Counted from the stretch's first letter, positions 17,953 to 28,005 are shown. The stretch: DNA of 64,000 bases from [Erwinia] mediterraneensis (GCF_900604315.1 NZ_LR026978.1:1839615-1903614); one strand, 5' to 3'. Numbers and translations: made by a program. The notes: a model not told the origin generated them from the sequence alone.

Positions 17953-19497
17953 ATGCGTAATAATCAGCCCGTCAGTCAGCATGAATACGTTTTTGACGAT
18001 CATGCCACGCTGATGTCCACCACCGATCTCGACAGTAATATCACCTACGCCAACGATACTTTTATTGAGATCAGCGGCTTTACGCCGGAAGAGTTGAAAG
18101 GCCAGCCGCACAACATGGTGCGTCATCCGGATATGCCTGTAGAGGCCTTTGCCGATATGTGGGCCACGTTAAAACAGGGCGAACCCTGGTCTGCGCTGGT
18201 TAAAAACCGGCGTAAAAATGGCGATCATTACTGGGTGCGCGCCAATGCCATCCCGGTGGTACGCAGAGGGGAAGTGCAGGGCTATATGTCGGTACGTACC
18301 CGTCCCGACGCAGAAGAGATCAAGCAGGCGGAAGCGCTCTACAGTGATTTCCGTGCCGGTCACGGCAAGAAATATCGCTTTCATAAAGGGCTGCTGATTG
18401 GGCGCGGCTGGCGCAGAATCGGCTCGCTGTTTAAAACCATGCCCCTGCGCTGGCGCATTCGCAGCACGCTGATGGCGCTGCTGCCGCTTTCGGTCGCCTG
18501 CGTCTGGGCGCTGGGCATGTCCGCGGGCGCGCTGGGCTGCTTTGCCGGTGGGATGGCCATTTTGCTGCTGCTGGCCAGCGCCTGGCTGGAACGGCAGATT
18601 TCCCGTCCGCTGGAGCATGTCTGTCGTCAGGCGCTGAGCGTCGCCACCGGCAACAGCTATAAGGTGGATGAGATTGATCGTATGGATGAAGTCGGCATGA
18701 CTCTGCGGGCCATCGGGCAACTGGGCCTGATGTTCCGCTGGCTGGTCAACGATGTCAGCGGTCAGGCGATTAATGTGCTGAGCGCCAGCGACTCTATTGC
18801 TCGCAGCAATGATGAGCTCAGTCGTCGCACCGAGCAGGCGGCGGCTAACGTGCAGCAGACCGCGGCGACCATGAATGAGATGACCGCCACGGTGCAAAGC
18901 AACACGGAGACCGCGGGCGAGGTGAATTCTCTGTCGGCCACCACCAGCGAGGCGGCGCAGAAAGGCGGTAAGGTGATGCAGGAGATGGTCAGCATGATGT
19001 CGGAAATTGCCGACAGCTCAAAGCGCATCGCCAGCATTACCAGTGTGATTGACGGCATCGCCTTCCAGACCAATATCCTGGCGCTGAACGCAGCGGTAGA
19101 AGCCGCGCGTGCCGGTGAGCAGGGCAAAGGCTTCGCCGTGGTGGCAGGGGAAGTGCGTAACCTGGCGCAGCGCAGCGCCAAAGCTGCCAGCGAAATCAAA
19201 ACGCTGGTGGAAACCAGCGCGCTGCGCGTCCAGTCTGGCAGCGATCATGCTGATGCCGCTGGCCGTACCATGCAGGAAATTGTGTCCCAGGTGCAGAATG
19301 TGACCGCGCTGATCGCCCAGATCAGCGCCGCCACCGCAGAGCAGGCCACTGCTCTGCGCGAGGTCAGCACGGCGGTTGAAGATCTGGATGATATTACCCA
19401 TCAGAACGCGGCGCGTGTGCAGGAAAGTGCCGAGGCGTCAGGGCGCATGGCGAGCCAGGCGAACCGTCTGGTGGAAGCCATCAATGTGTTTCGCTGA
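17953..19497 (+). CDS. aer: Aerotaxis receptor Aer
   Basis: This 514-residue methyl-accepting-type receptor senses redox state through FAD in an N-terminal PAS domain (residues 15-120; [13 protein letters not shown] and [15 protein letters not shown] are near-identical to E. coli Aer). A single hydrophobic anchor follows at about 175-215, then HAMP-like sequence, and the signalling hairpin with [20 protein letters not shown] near residue 365. There is no periplasmic sensor and no CheR-binding pentapeptide at the C-terminus, as in Aer. AAGGA lies 7 nt before the start. It is preceded by a FliA promoter and followed by a terminator. Confidence 0.95.
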   Translation: MRNNQPVSQHEYVFDDHATLMSTTDLDSNITYANDTFIEISGFTPEELKGQPHNMVRHPDMPVEAFADMWATLKQGEPWSALVKNRRKNGDHYWVRANAIPVVRRGEVQGYMSVRTRPDAEEIKQAEALYSDFRAGHGKKYRFHKGLLIGRGWRRIGSLFKTMPLRWRIRSTLMALLPLSVACVWALGMSAGALGCFAGGMAILLLLASAWLERQISRPLEHVCRQALSVATGNSYKVDEIDRMDEVGMTLRAIGQLGLMFRWLVNDVSGQAINVLSASDSIARSNDELSRRTEQAAANVQQTAATMNEMTATVQSNTETAGEVNSLSATTSEAAQKGGKVMQEMVSMMSEIADSSKRIASITSVIDGIAFQTNILALNAAVEAARAGEQGKGFAVVAGEVRNLAQRSAKAASEIKTLVETSALRVQSGSDHADAAGRTMQEIVSQVQNVTALIAQISAATAEQATALREVSTAVEDLDDITHQNAARVQESAEASGRMASQANRLVEAINVFR

Positions 19498-19549
19498 TCG
19501 GCCTGGCCCGTCACCGGCACGTCGCGCTGCGACGCTGTTCTGACAACAG

Positions 19550-19577
19550 AGGACGCCTGCGGGCGTCCTTTCTGTTT
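19550..19577 (+). terminator. Rho-independent terminator of aer
   Basis: An 8-bp stem AGGACGCC/GGCGTCCT with a TGCG loop is followed by TTCTGTTT, about 50 nt after the aer stop. Confidence 0.75.
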
Positions 19578-19612
19578 CTGGCGCAGAAAAGTCTGTCGCT
19601 TTATGAGATAAA

Positions 19613-19627
19613 TGATTATTATTCTCA
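19613..19627 (+). promoter_or_regulatory. Fur box upstream of yncE
   Basis: TGATTATTATTCTCA matches the 7-1-7 Fur consensus TGATAATnATTATCA at 12 of 14 specified positions. It lies 110 nt upstream of the yncE start. E. coli yncE is known to be iron-regulated. Confidence 0.7.
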
Positions 19628-19737
19628 AAAAAAGACAGGTGGTTAGTCAGCTCACGTGGCTGGCTGTTTAGCTTCTGGTTGCAATGTCGGGCTTTTCTTT
19701 CACTGCTACAGGGCAGTGTTTTTGCTATGGAGAAGTC

Positions 19738-20790
19738 ATGAAAGCGGTAAATTCCTCTCGTCAGTGGGCGCTGCGTCCGCTGCTGCTCGTCACTGCGCTG
19801 TTCTCAGCCACCCTGAGTGCTCAAACGCAGGAACTCAATCAGCCCATTTCCAAAGGCGCTTACGAAATGGCTTACAGCCGTGCGGATAACGCCCTGTTCC
19901 TGGCCAGTGCGCAAAGTACCAGCCAGGAGAAAGGCGGCACAGTATATCGTCTCGACCCGCAGAACCTGGCGGTGAAGCAGACCATTGATACGGAACTGAA
20001 AGCCTTCGGTGCCGCCATTAACAACCAAACCAATACCCTCTACTTCGGTAACAGTGTGCAGGGCGCGGTAACTGCCGTGGATGCGCATACCGGCAAAGTA
20101 CTGAAAACCCTGGTGCTGGATAGCCGTAAGCGCAGTGAAAGCAGCCGTCCGCTGCAGCCGCGTGAGCTGGTGGTGGATGAGACGACCGATCGCGTTTATA
20201 TCACCGGTCTCGGCAAAGAGAGCGTGGTATGGGTGGTTGACGGCAAAACCTTACAGCTGATCAGCACTGTCCCGAATACCGGTAAAATGGGGACGGGCCT
20301 GGCGCTTGATGCCGCCGCGCAGAAACTCTATGTCACCAACAGTGACGGCGAACTGATCACCATCAGCACCCGCACCAACGCCATCGAGAAACGCCAGAAA
20401 ATCGATGAAGGAAAAGCGCACTTTTTCCTGAATATCGCGCTGGATACCAAAGGTCAGCGCATTTTCCTCAGCGACTCCAAACAACCAGAGCTGCTGGTGC
20501 TGGATAGCCGCGATCAGCGTGTGATTCAGCGCATCGCCGTACCGGAATCGCTGGCGGTGCTGTTTAATGCCGATCGCAACGAGCTGTATGTCACCCATCG
20601 TAAAGCGGGAGAGATCAGCATTATCGATGCCGCCAGTTACCAGGTGAAACGCACGGTAAAAGCACCTGGCCTGCCAAACAGCCTGACGCTCTCTGCTGAT
20701 GGCAAAACGCTGTTTGTCAGCGTGAAGCAGCCCGGCTCGCCAAAAAATCCGCCTGCACAGCCTGACAGCGTAATGCGTATCGCCCTCTGA
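19738..20790 (+). CDS. yncE: Periplasmic beta-propeller protein YncE
   Basis: The 350-residue product has an N-terminal signal sequence (about residues 1-28, ending ATLSAQ) and a seven-bladed YVTN-type beta-propeller. Blades are recognisable from the repeats VYRLDPQNLAVKQTI, AVTAVDAHTGKVLKTL, LLVLDSRDQRVIQRI and ISIIDAASYQVKRTV. It aligns with E. coli YncE (353 residues), a periplasmic protein reported to bind DNA and to be induced by iron starvation; its physiological role is unknown. The start at 19738 has GGAG 6 nt upstream; the longer frame from 19684 lacks one and would spoil the signal peptide. A Fur box lies upstream. A paralogue with a lipobox is at 45054. Confidence 0.92.
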   Translation: MKAVNSSRQWALRPLLLVTALFSATLSAQTQELNQPISKGAYEMAYSRADNALFLASAQSTSQEKGGTVYRLDPQNLAVKQTIDTELKAFGAAINNQTNTLYFGNSVQGAVTAVDAHTGKVLKTLVLDSRKRSESSRPLQPRELVVDETTDRVYITGLGKESVVWVVDGKTLQLISTVPNTGKMGTGLALDAAAQKLYVTNSDGELITISTRTNAIEKRQKIDEGKAHFFLNIALDTKGQRIFLSDSKQPELLVLDSRDQRVIQRIAVPESLAVLFNADRNELYVTHRKAGEISIIDAASYQVKRTVKAPGLPNSLTLSADGKTLFVSVKQPGSPKNPPAQPDSVMRIAL

Positions 20791-20806
20791 TTTCCCTCTC
20801 TGCTGA

Positions 20807-20834
20807 CGAGCGGCCCGGTGCCGCTCGCTTTTTT
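20807..20834 (+). terminator. Rho-independent terminator of yncE
   Basis: An 8-bp stem CGAGCGGC/GCCGCTCG with a 5-nt loop is followed by CTTTTTT, 16 nt after the yncE stop. Confidence 0.88.
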
Positions 20835-20923
20835 CCGGTCATTCGTAATCTCATCGCCTGATCAACTACCTTTATAGCGTGCCGTCTGGCAGGCAGGCAG
20901 CACGGACACCAAGGGAGAAAAGA

Positions 20924-22567
20924 ATGAGCCAGTTTTTTATGAATGAAAAAAGCGATCTGGTTAATGAGGCGCTGGAGGGCATCCTGCTCAGCACCCCCTG
21001 GCATAACCTCAGCCGCCTGGATCTCGGCGACGATATCCGGGTGGTGGTCCGCAACGACTGGGATAAAAGCAAAGTAGCGTTGATCTCAGGCGGCGGCTCT
21101 GGCCATGAACCGGCCCACGCGGGGTTTGTAGGGAAGGGGATGCTGACGGCGGCTGTCTGCGGCGATATCTTTGCCTCGCCCAGTGTGGATGCGGTGCTCA
21201 GCGCCATTATCAACGTGACCGGTGACGCTGGTTGTCTGCTGATCGTAAAAAATTATACCGGCGACCGGCTTAACTTTGGGCTGGCCGCCGAGAAAGCGAA
21301 AAACCTGGGCTATAAGGTAGCGCTGGTGATGGTGCAGGACGATATTGCGCTGCCGGATAATCCCCAGCCGCGGGGCATCGCCGGAACCCCCCTGATCCAT
21401 AAAATCGCCGGTTACGCGGCGGAGCAGAGGGCATCGCTGGAGCAGGTGCAGGCGCTGGCGCAGCGGGCGATCGACGCCACCGCCTCTATCGGGCTCGCCT
21501 TTGCCAGCTGTCATGTGCCGGGCGAGGCGCGTGATGAACGGGTGAAGCCGGGAGCAAGCGAGCTGGGCATGGGGATTCATGGCGAGCCGGGCGTGACCAC
21601 GCTGGATACACAAAACAGCCGCGAAATTGTCGCCATCATGACAGAAAAGCTGGCAAAAGCCGTACCGGCAGAGAAAAAAGCGCTGCTGCTGATTAACAAT
21701 CTCGGTGGCTTTTCCATGCTGGAACTGGCGGTGCTGACGCGCGAAGTGCTGAAAACGCCGCTGGCTGACCGCATCAGCCATCTGGCAGGCCCGGCGACGC
21801 TGGTCAGCGCGCTGGATATGAAAGGCTTTTCGCTGACGCTCCTGCAGCTGGACGAGGAATTTATCACCGCCCTGCAGGCCCCGGTGGAAGTGCAGGGCTG
21901 GCCGTCGATCCAGCCCCCTGGCAAGGCGCAACTGATGGCAGCGCAGAAGGTTGCCAGCCAGCTTCAGGTGCGTCCTTCGTCGCATCCCCGGGTGGAACAA
22001 CAGGTACGCATCCTCTGCCAGACGCTGATCGACCTTGAAAGTGAACTGAATGCGCTGGATGCCCGGGTAGGCGACGGCGATACCGGATCGACCTTTGCAG
22101 CCGGTGCGCGCAAGATTAAACAGGCGCTGGAGGCGGGGCAGCTGCCGCTGGCGGAACTGCCGGTGCTGCTGGCGTGGGTGGGAGAGCAACTGGCCACGGT
22201 GATGGGCGGCTCCAGTGGCGTGCTGATGTCGATTCTGTTTACTACGGCGGGTCAGCAGCTGACGCAGGGCAGCAACGTTGCGCAGGCGCTGGTACAGGGG
22301 CTGGAGCGTATGAAACATTATGGCGGCGCGCAGAGGGGCCATCGCACGCTGGTGGATGCGCTGGAACCCGCGCTGACGGCGCTGGCGGCAGGTCAGTCAC
22401 TGCAGGCAGCAGCAGCAGAGGCGCAACGTGGCGCGGAGAGCACCGCGCAGATGCAGAGTGCCCGTGCGGGGCGCTCCTCTTATCTCAATCAGCAGAGTCT
22501 GGACGGGGTGAAAGATCCGGGCGCTTACGCGGTTGAAAAGGTCTTTGCGGCGCTCAGTGCCGGCTAA
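20924..22567 (+). CDS. dhaK: ATP-dependent dihydroxyacetone kinase (fused DhaK-DhaL)
   Basis: The 547-residue product phosphorylates dihydroxyacetone with ATP. The N-terminal Dak1 (K) domain, residues 1-330, has the glycine-rich ISGGGSGHEPAHAGFVG and GMGIHGEPG with His219, the residue that binds substrate covalently as a hemiaminal. The C-terminal Dak2 (L) domain, about 355-547, has ARVGDGDTGSTFAAGA (Mg-ATP aspartates) and GGSSGVLMSILF. The single-chain layout is that of the Citrobacter freundii enzyme (552 residues), not the PTS-dependent E. coli DhaKLM. The start at 20924 follows GGGAGAAAAGA; the frame extends 15 codons upstream without a better site. No glycerol dehydrogenase or regulator gene is adjacent. 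Confidence 0.95.
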   Translation: MSQFFMNEKSDLVNEALEGILLSTPWHNLSRLDLGDDIRVVVRNDWDKSKVALISGGGSGHEPAHAGFVGKGMLTAAVCGDIFASPSVDAVLSAIINVTGDAGCLLIVKNYTGDRLNFGLAAEKAKNLGYKVALVMVQDDIALPDNPQPRGIAGTPLIHKIAGYAAEQRASLEQVQALAQRAIDATASIGLAFASCHVPGEARDERVKPGASELGMGIHGEPGVTTLDTQNSREIVAIMTEKLAKAVPAEKKALLLINNLGGFSMLELAVLTREVLKTPLADRISHLAGPATLVSALDMKGFSLTLLQLDEEFITALQAPVEVQGWPSIQPPGKAQLMAAQKVASQLQVRPSSHPRVEQQVRILCQTLIDLESELNALDARVGDGDTGSTFAAGARKIKQALEAGQLPLAELPVLLAWVGEQLATVMGGSSGVLMSILFTTAGQQLTQGSNVAQALVQGLERMKHYGGAQRGHRTLVDALEPALTALAAGQSLQAAAAEAQRGAESTAQMQSARAGRSSYLNQQSLDGVKDPGAYAVEKVFAALSAG

Positions 22568-22574
22568 GACGACT

Positions 22575-22600
22575 GTTCTCCCCCGCTTGCGGGGGAGAAC
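22575..22600. terminator. Hairpin between convergent dhaK and sbmA
   Basis: A perfect 11-bp stem GTTCTCCCCCG/CGGGGGAGAAC with a CTTG loop sits between two stop codons 40 nt apart. Neither strand has a clear T-run, so it may block read-through or protect 3' ends rather than act as a classical terminator. Confidence 0.5.
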
Positions 22601-22607
22601 GACACCT

Positions 22608-23843
22608 TTACTCTGCCGCCTCTTTCAGCATCTCCTGATGGGGAATATCATCCAGAATCTGCTCAAAGCTGCGCAGACGCTTGTAGATCGACATCAGCTC
22701 CACCAGCGTGGACCAGGATTTGATCAGATACTGGAAGGAAGATCGCACCTGCTCAAACACGTTGGTGATCTGGTTCAGCAGGCCGAGCGTGATGGTGCCC
22801 GCCACGATAGAAGGGAACAGCAAAAACAGGCCAAACACATTATCCACCTGCAGGTAGAGAATGCGCGTGATATTGAAGTAGAGATAGTGAAAGTAGAGAC
22901 GGAAATAGTTAGTGCGCACCTGATTAAACAATGCGGTTACCGTCGGCGGACTGGCACGGCTGGGATCATCTTCGCCATACACCAGTTCCTTACGGTAGGC
23001 CGCTTCTACCCGCTGATTGCGGAACTCCAGTCCCGGTAACTTAATCCCCACCAGCGCCAGCAGCGCGGTGCCAAACAGCGCCCAGAGCAGGGCGGCGATC
23101 ACCAGCGCATAAGGAATATTGCCCAGCAGCGGAATATCCCTGACATGATGCGAGAGCGCCACCAGTACCGGCAGGAAGGCGATCAGGGTCATAATCGCCT
23201 GAATAAAGCTCACGCCCCAGTCCTCCAGCGTGCTGGCGAAGCGCATGGTATCTTCCTGCACACGCTGCGCGGCACCCTCGACGTTACGCAGGCGCTGCCA
23301 GTTATGCATGTAGTAGTTGTTCATCGCGCTGCGCCAGCGGAAAACCCAGTGGCTGATAAAGAACGAGTTCAGCACGCTGATGACCACGGCGATCAGCGCA
23401 ATGCCGAGAAAAGCGCCAACCTGATAATAAAATTCGCTAATCTGCACCGACCCCGCTTTGGTCAGCGCCTTTTGAATCAGGTCATAAAACGGGCCATACC
23501 AGGCGTTGATCGCCACGCCTACCTGCACCCCAAACCAGGTGACAAAGATAATCAACGCCGATCCCCACACCGACCAGCGCTGCCAGGGATGGTTATCAAT
23601 CACGCGCCAGATCAGGGCGAAAATAGCCACGGTCAGCCAGTAATAGGCATAAAACCAGAGCTGGCTGGCAGCGATAAAGCGTAACGCGGTGGCGGGCAGC
23701 GGCTCTCTGGCTGCCGTAGCCAGCGTGGGCACGGCGTGGATCGCATCACTGGCAAAGCCAAACCAGGCAAAGATCGCCAGCAGACTCCAGATGGCCGCCG
23801 AACTGAAAAACAGGGCTGGCCGGGGGAAAAAAGACTTAAACAT
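22608..23843 (-). CDS. sbmA: Peptide antibiotic transporter SbmA
   Basis: This 411-residue inner-membrane protein has about six to seven hydrophobic helices and matches E. coli SbmA (406 residues). Hallmarks are [52 protein letters not shown] and [19 protein letters not shown]. SbmA uses the proton gradient to import peptide antibiotics such as microcins B17 and J25 and proline-rich host peptides. It resembles the membrane half of ABC exporters but has no ATPase domain; none is fused or adjacent here. The TATGTTT start context has a weak GGAGAGCTT ribosome site. Confidence 0.95.
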   Translation of the reverse strand: MFKSFFPRPALFFSSAAIWSLLAIFAWFGFASDAIHAVPTLATAAREPLPATALRFIAASQLWFYAYYWLTVAIFALIWRVIDNHPWQRWSVWGSALIIFVTWFGVQVGVAINAWYGPFYDLIQKALTKAGSVQISEFYYQVGAFLGIALIAVVISVLNSFFISHWVFRWRSAMNNYYMHNWQRLRNVEGAAQRVQEDTMRFASTLEDWGVSFIQAIMTLIAFLPVLVALSHHVRDIPLLGNIPYALVIAALLWALFGTALLALVGIKLPGLEFRNQRVEAAYRKELVYGEDDPSRASPPTVTALFNQVRTNYFRLYFHYLYFNITRILYLQVDNVFGLFLLFPSIVAGTITLGLLNQITNVFEQVRSSFQYLIKSWSTLVELMSIYKRLRSFEQILDDIPHQEMLKEAAE

Positions 23844-24033
23844 AAGCTCTCCGTAGTGATATCCCTCTGTTATAACGCGTCAGCGCTGCGCTGTCTGTAT
23901 GGGGTTGTTTCCGGGCATGACATCCGGACATTTTCCTGTATGCAAAATAAGCGATCGTTAAATGTTAAGGAATTAGTGCGAATTTGTTTCGCAACGCTAA
24001 ATCTTTGCTGATGACGGTGGTACACTACGCGCC

Positions 24034-24051
24034 GCTGTTACCGGTAACAGC
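24034..24051 (+). promoter_or_regulatory. GntR-like operator ahead of gluconate dehydrogenase operon
   Basis: GCTGTTACCGGTAACAGC is a perfect 18-bp palindrome. Its core, TGTTACCGGTAACA, closely resembles the operators bound by GntR/IdnR, the LacI-type gluconate repressors of enteric bacteria. It is 93 nt upstream of the first gene of the operon, just right of a possible -10 element (TACACT, 24021-24026). The 300-nt gap from 23844 otherwise shows no gene. Confidence 0.65.
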
Positions 24052-24143
24052 GCCAATGTGACCCTATAACCGCTAATAAAAATCATTACAACGCAACCGT
24101 TTAACCGTTCATACCGCATTGTATGTGGTACTGAGGCAATGTC

Positions 24144-24884
24144 ATGTCACAACAAAAAACTGGCCATACGCGCAGGGACTTTTTACTGAAAACCATCACC
24201 CTGGCACCGGTGGTGGCGGCAGGGAGTATGGCAACAGGCGCACTGAGTCTCTCACCTGCAGCGAACGCGGCAGACGCTACTACGCCAGCTGCTGCACCGC
24301 AAACCCGGGATTATCAGCCCACCTGGTTTACCCGCGAAGAATATGCTTTTATCACCGCCGCCGTGGCGCGTTTGATCCCCAGTGACGAACGCGGCCCGGG
24401 CGCGCTGGAAGCGGGCGTACCGGAATTTATCGATCGTCAGATGAACACCCCTTACGCCACCGGTGCCAACTGGTATATGCAGGGGCCGTTCCATCCTGAT
24501 GTCCCGAAAGAGCTGGGCTATCAGCAGCCGCTGGTGCCGCAGCAGGTCTACCGTCTGGGTCTGGCCGATGCCGATGCCTGGAGCAAAGCGCAGCACGGTA
24601 AAGTGTTTGCCGGGCTGAGCGGCGAGCAGCAGGACGCGCTGCTGCAGGCGATGGAAAGTGGCGAGGCGCAATTCAGCCAGCTGTCAAGCAAGGTGTTTTT
24701 TGCCTTTCTGTTACAGAACACCCGTGAAGGTTTCTTCTGCGACCCGGTACATGGCGGCAACCAGGGAATGGTTGGCTGGAAGCTGATCGGCTTCCCGGGA
24801 GCCCGTGCTGACTTTATGGACTGGGTAGAGCGTGGTGAACGTTATCCGTTCCCGCCTGTTTCAATTCGCGGTGAGAGAGCGTAA
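24144..24884 (+). CDS. Gluconate 2-dehydrogenase-type small (gamma) subunit, Tat-exported
   Basis: This 246-residue protein has a twin-arginine signal ([10 protein letters not shown] near residue 9, then a hydrophobic run ending SPAANAADA). The mature part is the gluconate 2-dehydrogenase subunit 3 family, with [23 protein letters not shown] in the DUF domain. In this enzyme class the small subunit folds with the flavoprotein and carries it across the membrane through Tat; the large subunit here has no signal of its own. It is the first gene of a three-gene operon with 2-nt spacing to the next. The members of the family include gluconate and 2-ketogluconate dehydrogenases, which cannot be separated by eye. 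Confidence 0.9.
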   Translation: MSQQKTGHTRRDFLLKTITLAPVVAAGSMATGALSLSPAANAADATTPAAAPQTRDYQPTWFTREEYAFITAAVARLIPSDERGPGALEAGVPEFIDRQMNTPYATGANWYMQGPFHPDVPKELGYQQPLVPQQVYRLGLADADAWSKAQHGKVFAGLSGEQQDALLQAMESGEAQFSQLSSKVFFAFLLQNTREGFFCDPVHGGNQGMVGWKLIGFPGARADFMDWVERGERYPFPPVSIRGERA

Positions 24885-24886
24885 CC

Positions 24887-26671
24887 ATGGCAAATGAGAT
24901 GAAAAAAGTAGACGCGGTGATTGTGGGCTTCGGCTGGGCCGGTGCCATCATGGCGAAAGAATTGACCGAGGCGGGCCTGAATGTGCTGGCGCTGGAGCGC
25001 GGTCCGCACCGCGACACCTACCCGGACGGCGCTTATCCGCAGTCTATCGATGAACTGACGCACAACACCCGCCGGAAACTGTTCCAGGATTTGTCGAAAA
25101 GCACGGTGACAGTGCGTCACGATGCCGGACAAACGGCAGTACCTTACCGTCAGCTGGCGTTCTTTCTGCCGGGCACCGGTACCGGCGGTGCCGGGCTGCA
25201 CTGGTCAGGCGTTCATTTCCGTGTCGATCCCATAGAATTGCGTATGCGCAGCCACTATGAAGAGCGCTACGGCAAAAAATTTATCCCGGAAGGGATGACT
25301 ATTCAGGATTTTGGCGTCACCTATGACGAGCTGGAACCCTACTTCGATAAGGCAGAGAAAGTGTTTGGTACCTCCGGCAGCGCCTGGAGTATCAAAGGCA
25401 AGGTTGTGGGACAGGACAAAGGCGGTAACCCGTTCGCGCCGGATCGCTCCAGCGACTTCCCGCTGCCCGCACAGAAACGTACCTATTCAGCGCAGCTGTT
25501 TGCCCGCGCGGCAGAATCGGTAGGGTATCATCCTTACGATCTGCCATCAGCTAACACCTCCGGGCCTTACACCAACCCCTACGGTGCGCAGATGGGGCCG
25601 TGCAACTTTTGCGGCTACTGCAGCGGTTACGCCTGCTATATGTACTCCAAAGCGTCGCCCAACGTGAATATTCTGCCTGCGCTGCGTCAGGAGCCGAAGT
25701 TTGAACTGCGCAATAACGCACATGTTCTGCGCGTCAATCTGAGCGATGATAAAAAGCGGGCAACCGGCGTGACCTATGTGGATGCGCAGGGACGCGAAGT
25801 GGTGCAACCAGCCGATCTGGTGATCCTTTCCGCCTTCCAGTTCAACAATGTGCATCTGATGTTGCTCTCCGGCATCGGCAAGCCTTACAACCCGATCACG
25901 AACGAAGGGGTGGTGGGCCGTAACTTTGCCTATCAAAACCTCTCTACGCTGAAAGTGTTCTTTGATAAAAACACCACCACCAACCCCTTTATTGGTGCGG
26001 GCGGCGCAGGCGTCGGTGTGGATGATTTCAACGCCGATAACTTCGATCATGGACCTCACGGCTTCGTTGGCGGTTCGCCATTCTGGGTGAACCAGGCGGG
26101 GACGAAACCGATCTCCGGCCTGCCGACCCCTACGGGTACGCCTGCCTGGGGCAGCAAGTGGAAAGCGGCCGTCGCGGATAACTACAACCATCATCTGTCG
26201 ATGGATGCCCACGGTGCGCATCAGTCCTACCGCAGCAACTATCTCGACCTCGATCCGAACTACAAAGATGCCTGGGGCCAGCCGCTGCTGCGTATGACCT
26301 TTGACTGGCAGGAAAACGACATCAAAATGGCGCAGTTTATGATCGGCAAGATGCGCAATATCGCCGAAGCGATGAACCCGAAACTGATCACCGGCGCCGC
26401 GAAAAACGCCAACAGCCATTTCGACACCACCGTTTATCAGACGACCCATATCAGCGGCGGTGCCATTATGGGTGAAGATCCCAACACCAGCGCCCTGAAC
26501 CGCTATCTGCAGAGCTGGGATGTGCCGAACGTCTTTGTGCCGGGCGCATCGGCGTTCCCGCAGGGACTCGGTTATAACCCCACCGGCATGGTCGCCGCCC
26601 TGACTTACTGGTCAGCCAAAGCGATCCGTGAACAGTATCTGAAAAACCCGGGCCCCCTGGTGCAGGCATAA
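24887..26671 (+). CDS. GMC flavoprotein, gluconate 2-dehydrogenase-type large subunit
   Basis: The 594-residue product is the FAD subunit of a membrane-bound periplasmic sugar-acid dehydrogenase. The N-terminus has the dinucleotide motif VIVGFGWAGAIMAKEL (residues 8-23). The GMC C-terminal domain has THISGGAIMGEDP and FPQGLGYNPTGMVAALTYWS, which include the active-site His and Asn. A cysteine cluster C239, C242, C245 and C250 (CNFCGYCSGYAC) recalls the iron-sulfur site of related FAD glucose and fructose dehydrogenases. It has no signal peptide, consistent with hitch-hiking on the Tat-exported small subunit upstream. Electrons would pass to the cytochrome c encoded next. The likely substrate is D-gluconate, giving 2-ketogluconate. 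Confidence 0.92.
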   Translation: MANEMKKVDAVIVGFGWAGAIMAKELTEAGLNVLALERGPHRDTYPDGAYPQSIDELTHNTRRKLFQDLSKSTVTVRHDAGQTAVPYRQLAFFLPGTGTGGAGLHWSGVHFRVDPIELRMRSHYEERYGKKFIPEGMTIQDFGVTYDELEPYFDKAEKVFGTSGSAWSIKGKVVGQDKGGNPFAPDRSSDFPLPAQKRTYSAQLFARAAESVGYHPYDLPSANTSGPYTNPYGAQMGPCNFCGYCSGYACYMYSKASPNVNILPALRQEPKFELRNNAHVLRVNLSDDKKRATGVTYVDAQGREVVQPADLVILSAFQFNNVHLMLLSGIGKPYNPITNEGVVGRNFAYQNLSTLKVFFDKNTTTNPFIGAGGAGVGVDDFNADNFDHGPHGFVGGSPFWVNQAGTKPISGLPTPTGTPAWGSKWKAAVADNYNHHLSMDAHGAHQSYRSNYLDLDPNYKDAWGQPLLRMTFDWQENDIKMAQFMIGKMRNIAEAMNPKLITGAAKNANSHFDTTVYQTTHISGGAIMGEDPNTSALNRYLQSWDVPNVFVPGASAFPQGLGYNPTGMVAALTYWSAKAIREQYLKNPGPLVQA

Positions 26672-26682
26672 GGATAATGGCA

Positions 26683-28005
26683 ATGAAAAAAGGCATTCTG
26701 GCCCTGATGCTGGGCACGATGACGTTCACTGCGCTGGCCGCAGAGGAGAGCGCGGCAGATCAGGTGCAACGCGGTGAGTATCTGGCGCGGGCAGGGGACT
26801 GTGTCGCCTGCCACACCAGCAAAGGGGGCGAACCTTTTGCTGGCGGCCTGCCGATGGCGACCCCGATCGGAACGATTTACTCCACCAATATCACGCCGGA
26901 CAAAGCGACCGGGATTGGTGACTACAGTTATGACGACTTTGAGAAAGCGGTGCGTCATGGGGTCGCGAAGAATGGCGACACCCTCTATCCGGCGATGCCC
27001 TATCCCTCCTATGCGGTGGTGAGCGACGAGGATATGAAGGCGCTTTACGCTTACTTTATGCAGGGCGTTAAGCCGGTCGCGCTGGCCAACAAAGAGAGCG
27101 ATATTCCCTGGCCGATGTCGATGCGCTGGCCGCTGGCGGTCTGGCGTACCTTCTTTGCGCCGGATGTGAAAGCCTTCCAGCCGGGCAGTGAGGAAGACGC
27201 GGTGCTGGCGCGCGGTCGCTATCTGGTTGAGGGACTGGGCCACTGCGGCGCCTGCCATACGCCACGCAGCATCACCATGCAGGAAAAAGCGCTGAGCGAC
27301 GGTGAGGGGAGTGATTTCCTCGCTGGCAGCAACGCGCCCATTGATGGCTGGACCGCCAGCAATCTGCGTGGCGATAACCGTGACGGCCTTGGACGCTGGA
27401 GCGAAAGCGATCTCAGTCAGTTCCTGCGCTATGGCCGCAACGATCATACGGCAGCCTTTGGCGGCATGACGGAAGTGGTAGAGCACAGCCTGCAGTATCT
27501 GAGCGATGAAGATATTACCGCCATCGCCCGTTACCTGAAGTCGCTGGGCGCGAAAGATGCCAGCCAGGCGCCTTTCAGCGTGGATGATGCCGTTGCGAAA
27601 GCGCTGTGGAAAGGCGATGACAGCAAAACCGGTGCCTCGCTCTATGTGGACAGCTGTGCGGCCTGTCATAAAACGGACGGTAGCGGCTATCAGCGCTTCT
27701 TCCCGGCTCTGAGCGGTAACCCGGTGGTGCTGGAAGAGGATCCGACGTCGCTGATCCATATAGTGCTGACCGGCGGCACGCTGCCCGGGGTACAAGGTGC
27801 ACCGACGCCCATCACCATGCCTGCCTTTGGCTGGCGTCTGAACGATCAGCAGGTGGCGGATGTGGTGAACTTTATCCGCACCAGCTGGGGCAATCAGGCG
27901 ACGAAAGCGGTGACGGCGCAGCAGGTTGCCGAACTGCGCAAGGATGAAACCGTGCAGCATAATCTCGGCAGCGCCAGTATCAATGAACTGCCGTCAGGTC
28001 ATTAA
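26683..28005 (+). CDS. Triheme cytochrome c subunit of gluconate 2-dehydrogenase-type complex
   Basis: The 440-residue product has a Sec signal peptide (MKKGILALMLGTMTFTALA) and three covalent heme sites: CVACH at 40-44, CGACH at 188-192 and CAACH at 325-329. This is the standard layout of the membrane-anchored cytochrome subunit that passes electrons from the flavin to ubiquinone. The C-terminus lacks the long hydrophobic anchor seen in some relatives. The start at 26683 is preferred to the ATG at 26677 because AAGGA is then spaced about 7 nt. It is the last gene of the operon and is followed by a terminator. Confidence 0.93.
   Translation: MKKGILALMLGTMTFTALAAEESAADQVQRGEYLARAGDCVACHTSKGGEPFAGGLPMATPIGTIYSTNITPDKATGIGDYSYDDFEKAVRHGVAKNGDTLYPAMPYPSYAVVSDEDMKALYAYFMQGVKPVALANKESDIPWPMSMRWPLAVWRTFFAPDVKAFQPGSEEDAVLARGRYLVEGLGHCGACHTPRSITMQEKALSDGEGSDFLAGSNAPIDGWTASNLRGDNRDGLGRWSESDLSQFLRYGRNDHTAAFGGMTEVVEHSLQYLSDEDITAIARYLKSLGAKDASQAPFSVDDAVAKALWKGDDSKTGASLYVDSCAACHKTDGSGYQRFFPALSGNPVVLEEDPTSLIHIVLTGGTLPGVQGAPTPITMPAFGWRLNDQQVADVVNFIRTSWGNQATKAVTAQQVAELRKDETVQHNLGSASINELPSGH

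Noticed and set aside
21086..22342. 418-codon minus-strand frame opposite dhaK
   Set aside because: It lies wholly within a well-conserved kinase gene; the translation is rich in His, Arg and Gln with no family resemblance.
26605..27960. 451-codon minus-strand frame opposite the triheme cytochrome gene
   Set aside because: The plus strand has a signal peptide and three CxxCH sites in the right order. The antisense frame is a by-product of GC-rich codon use.
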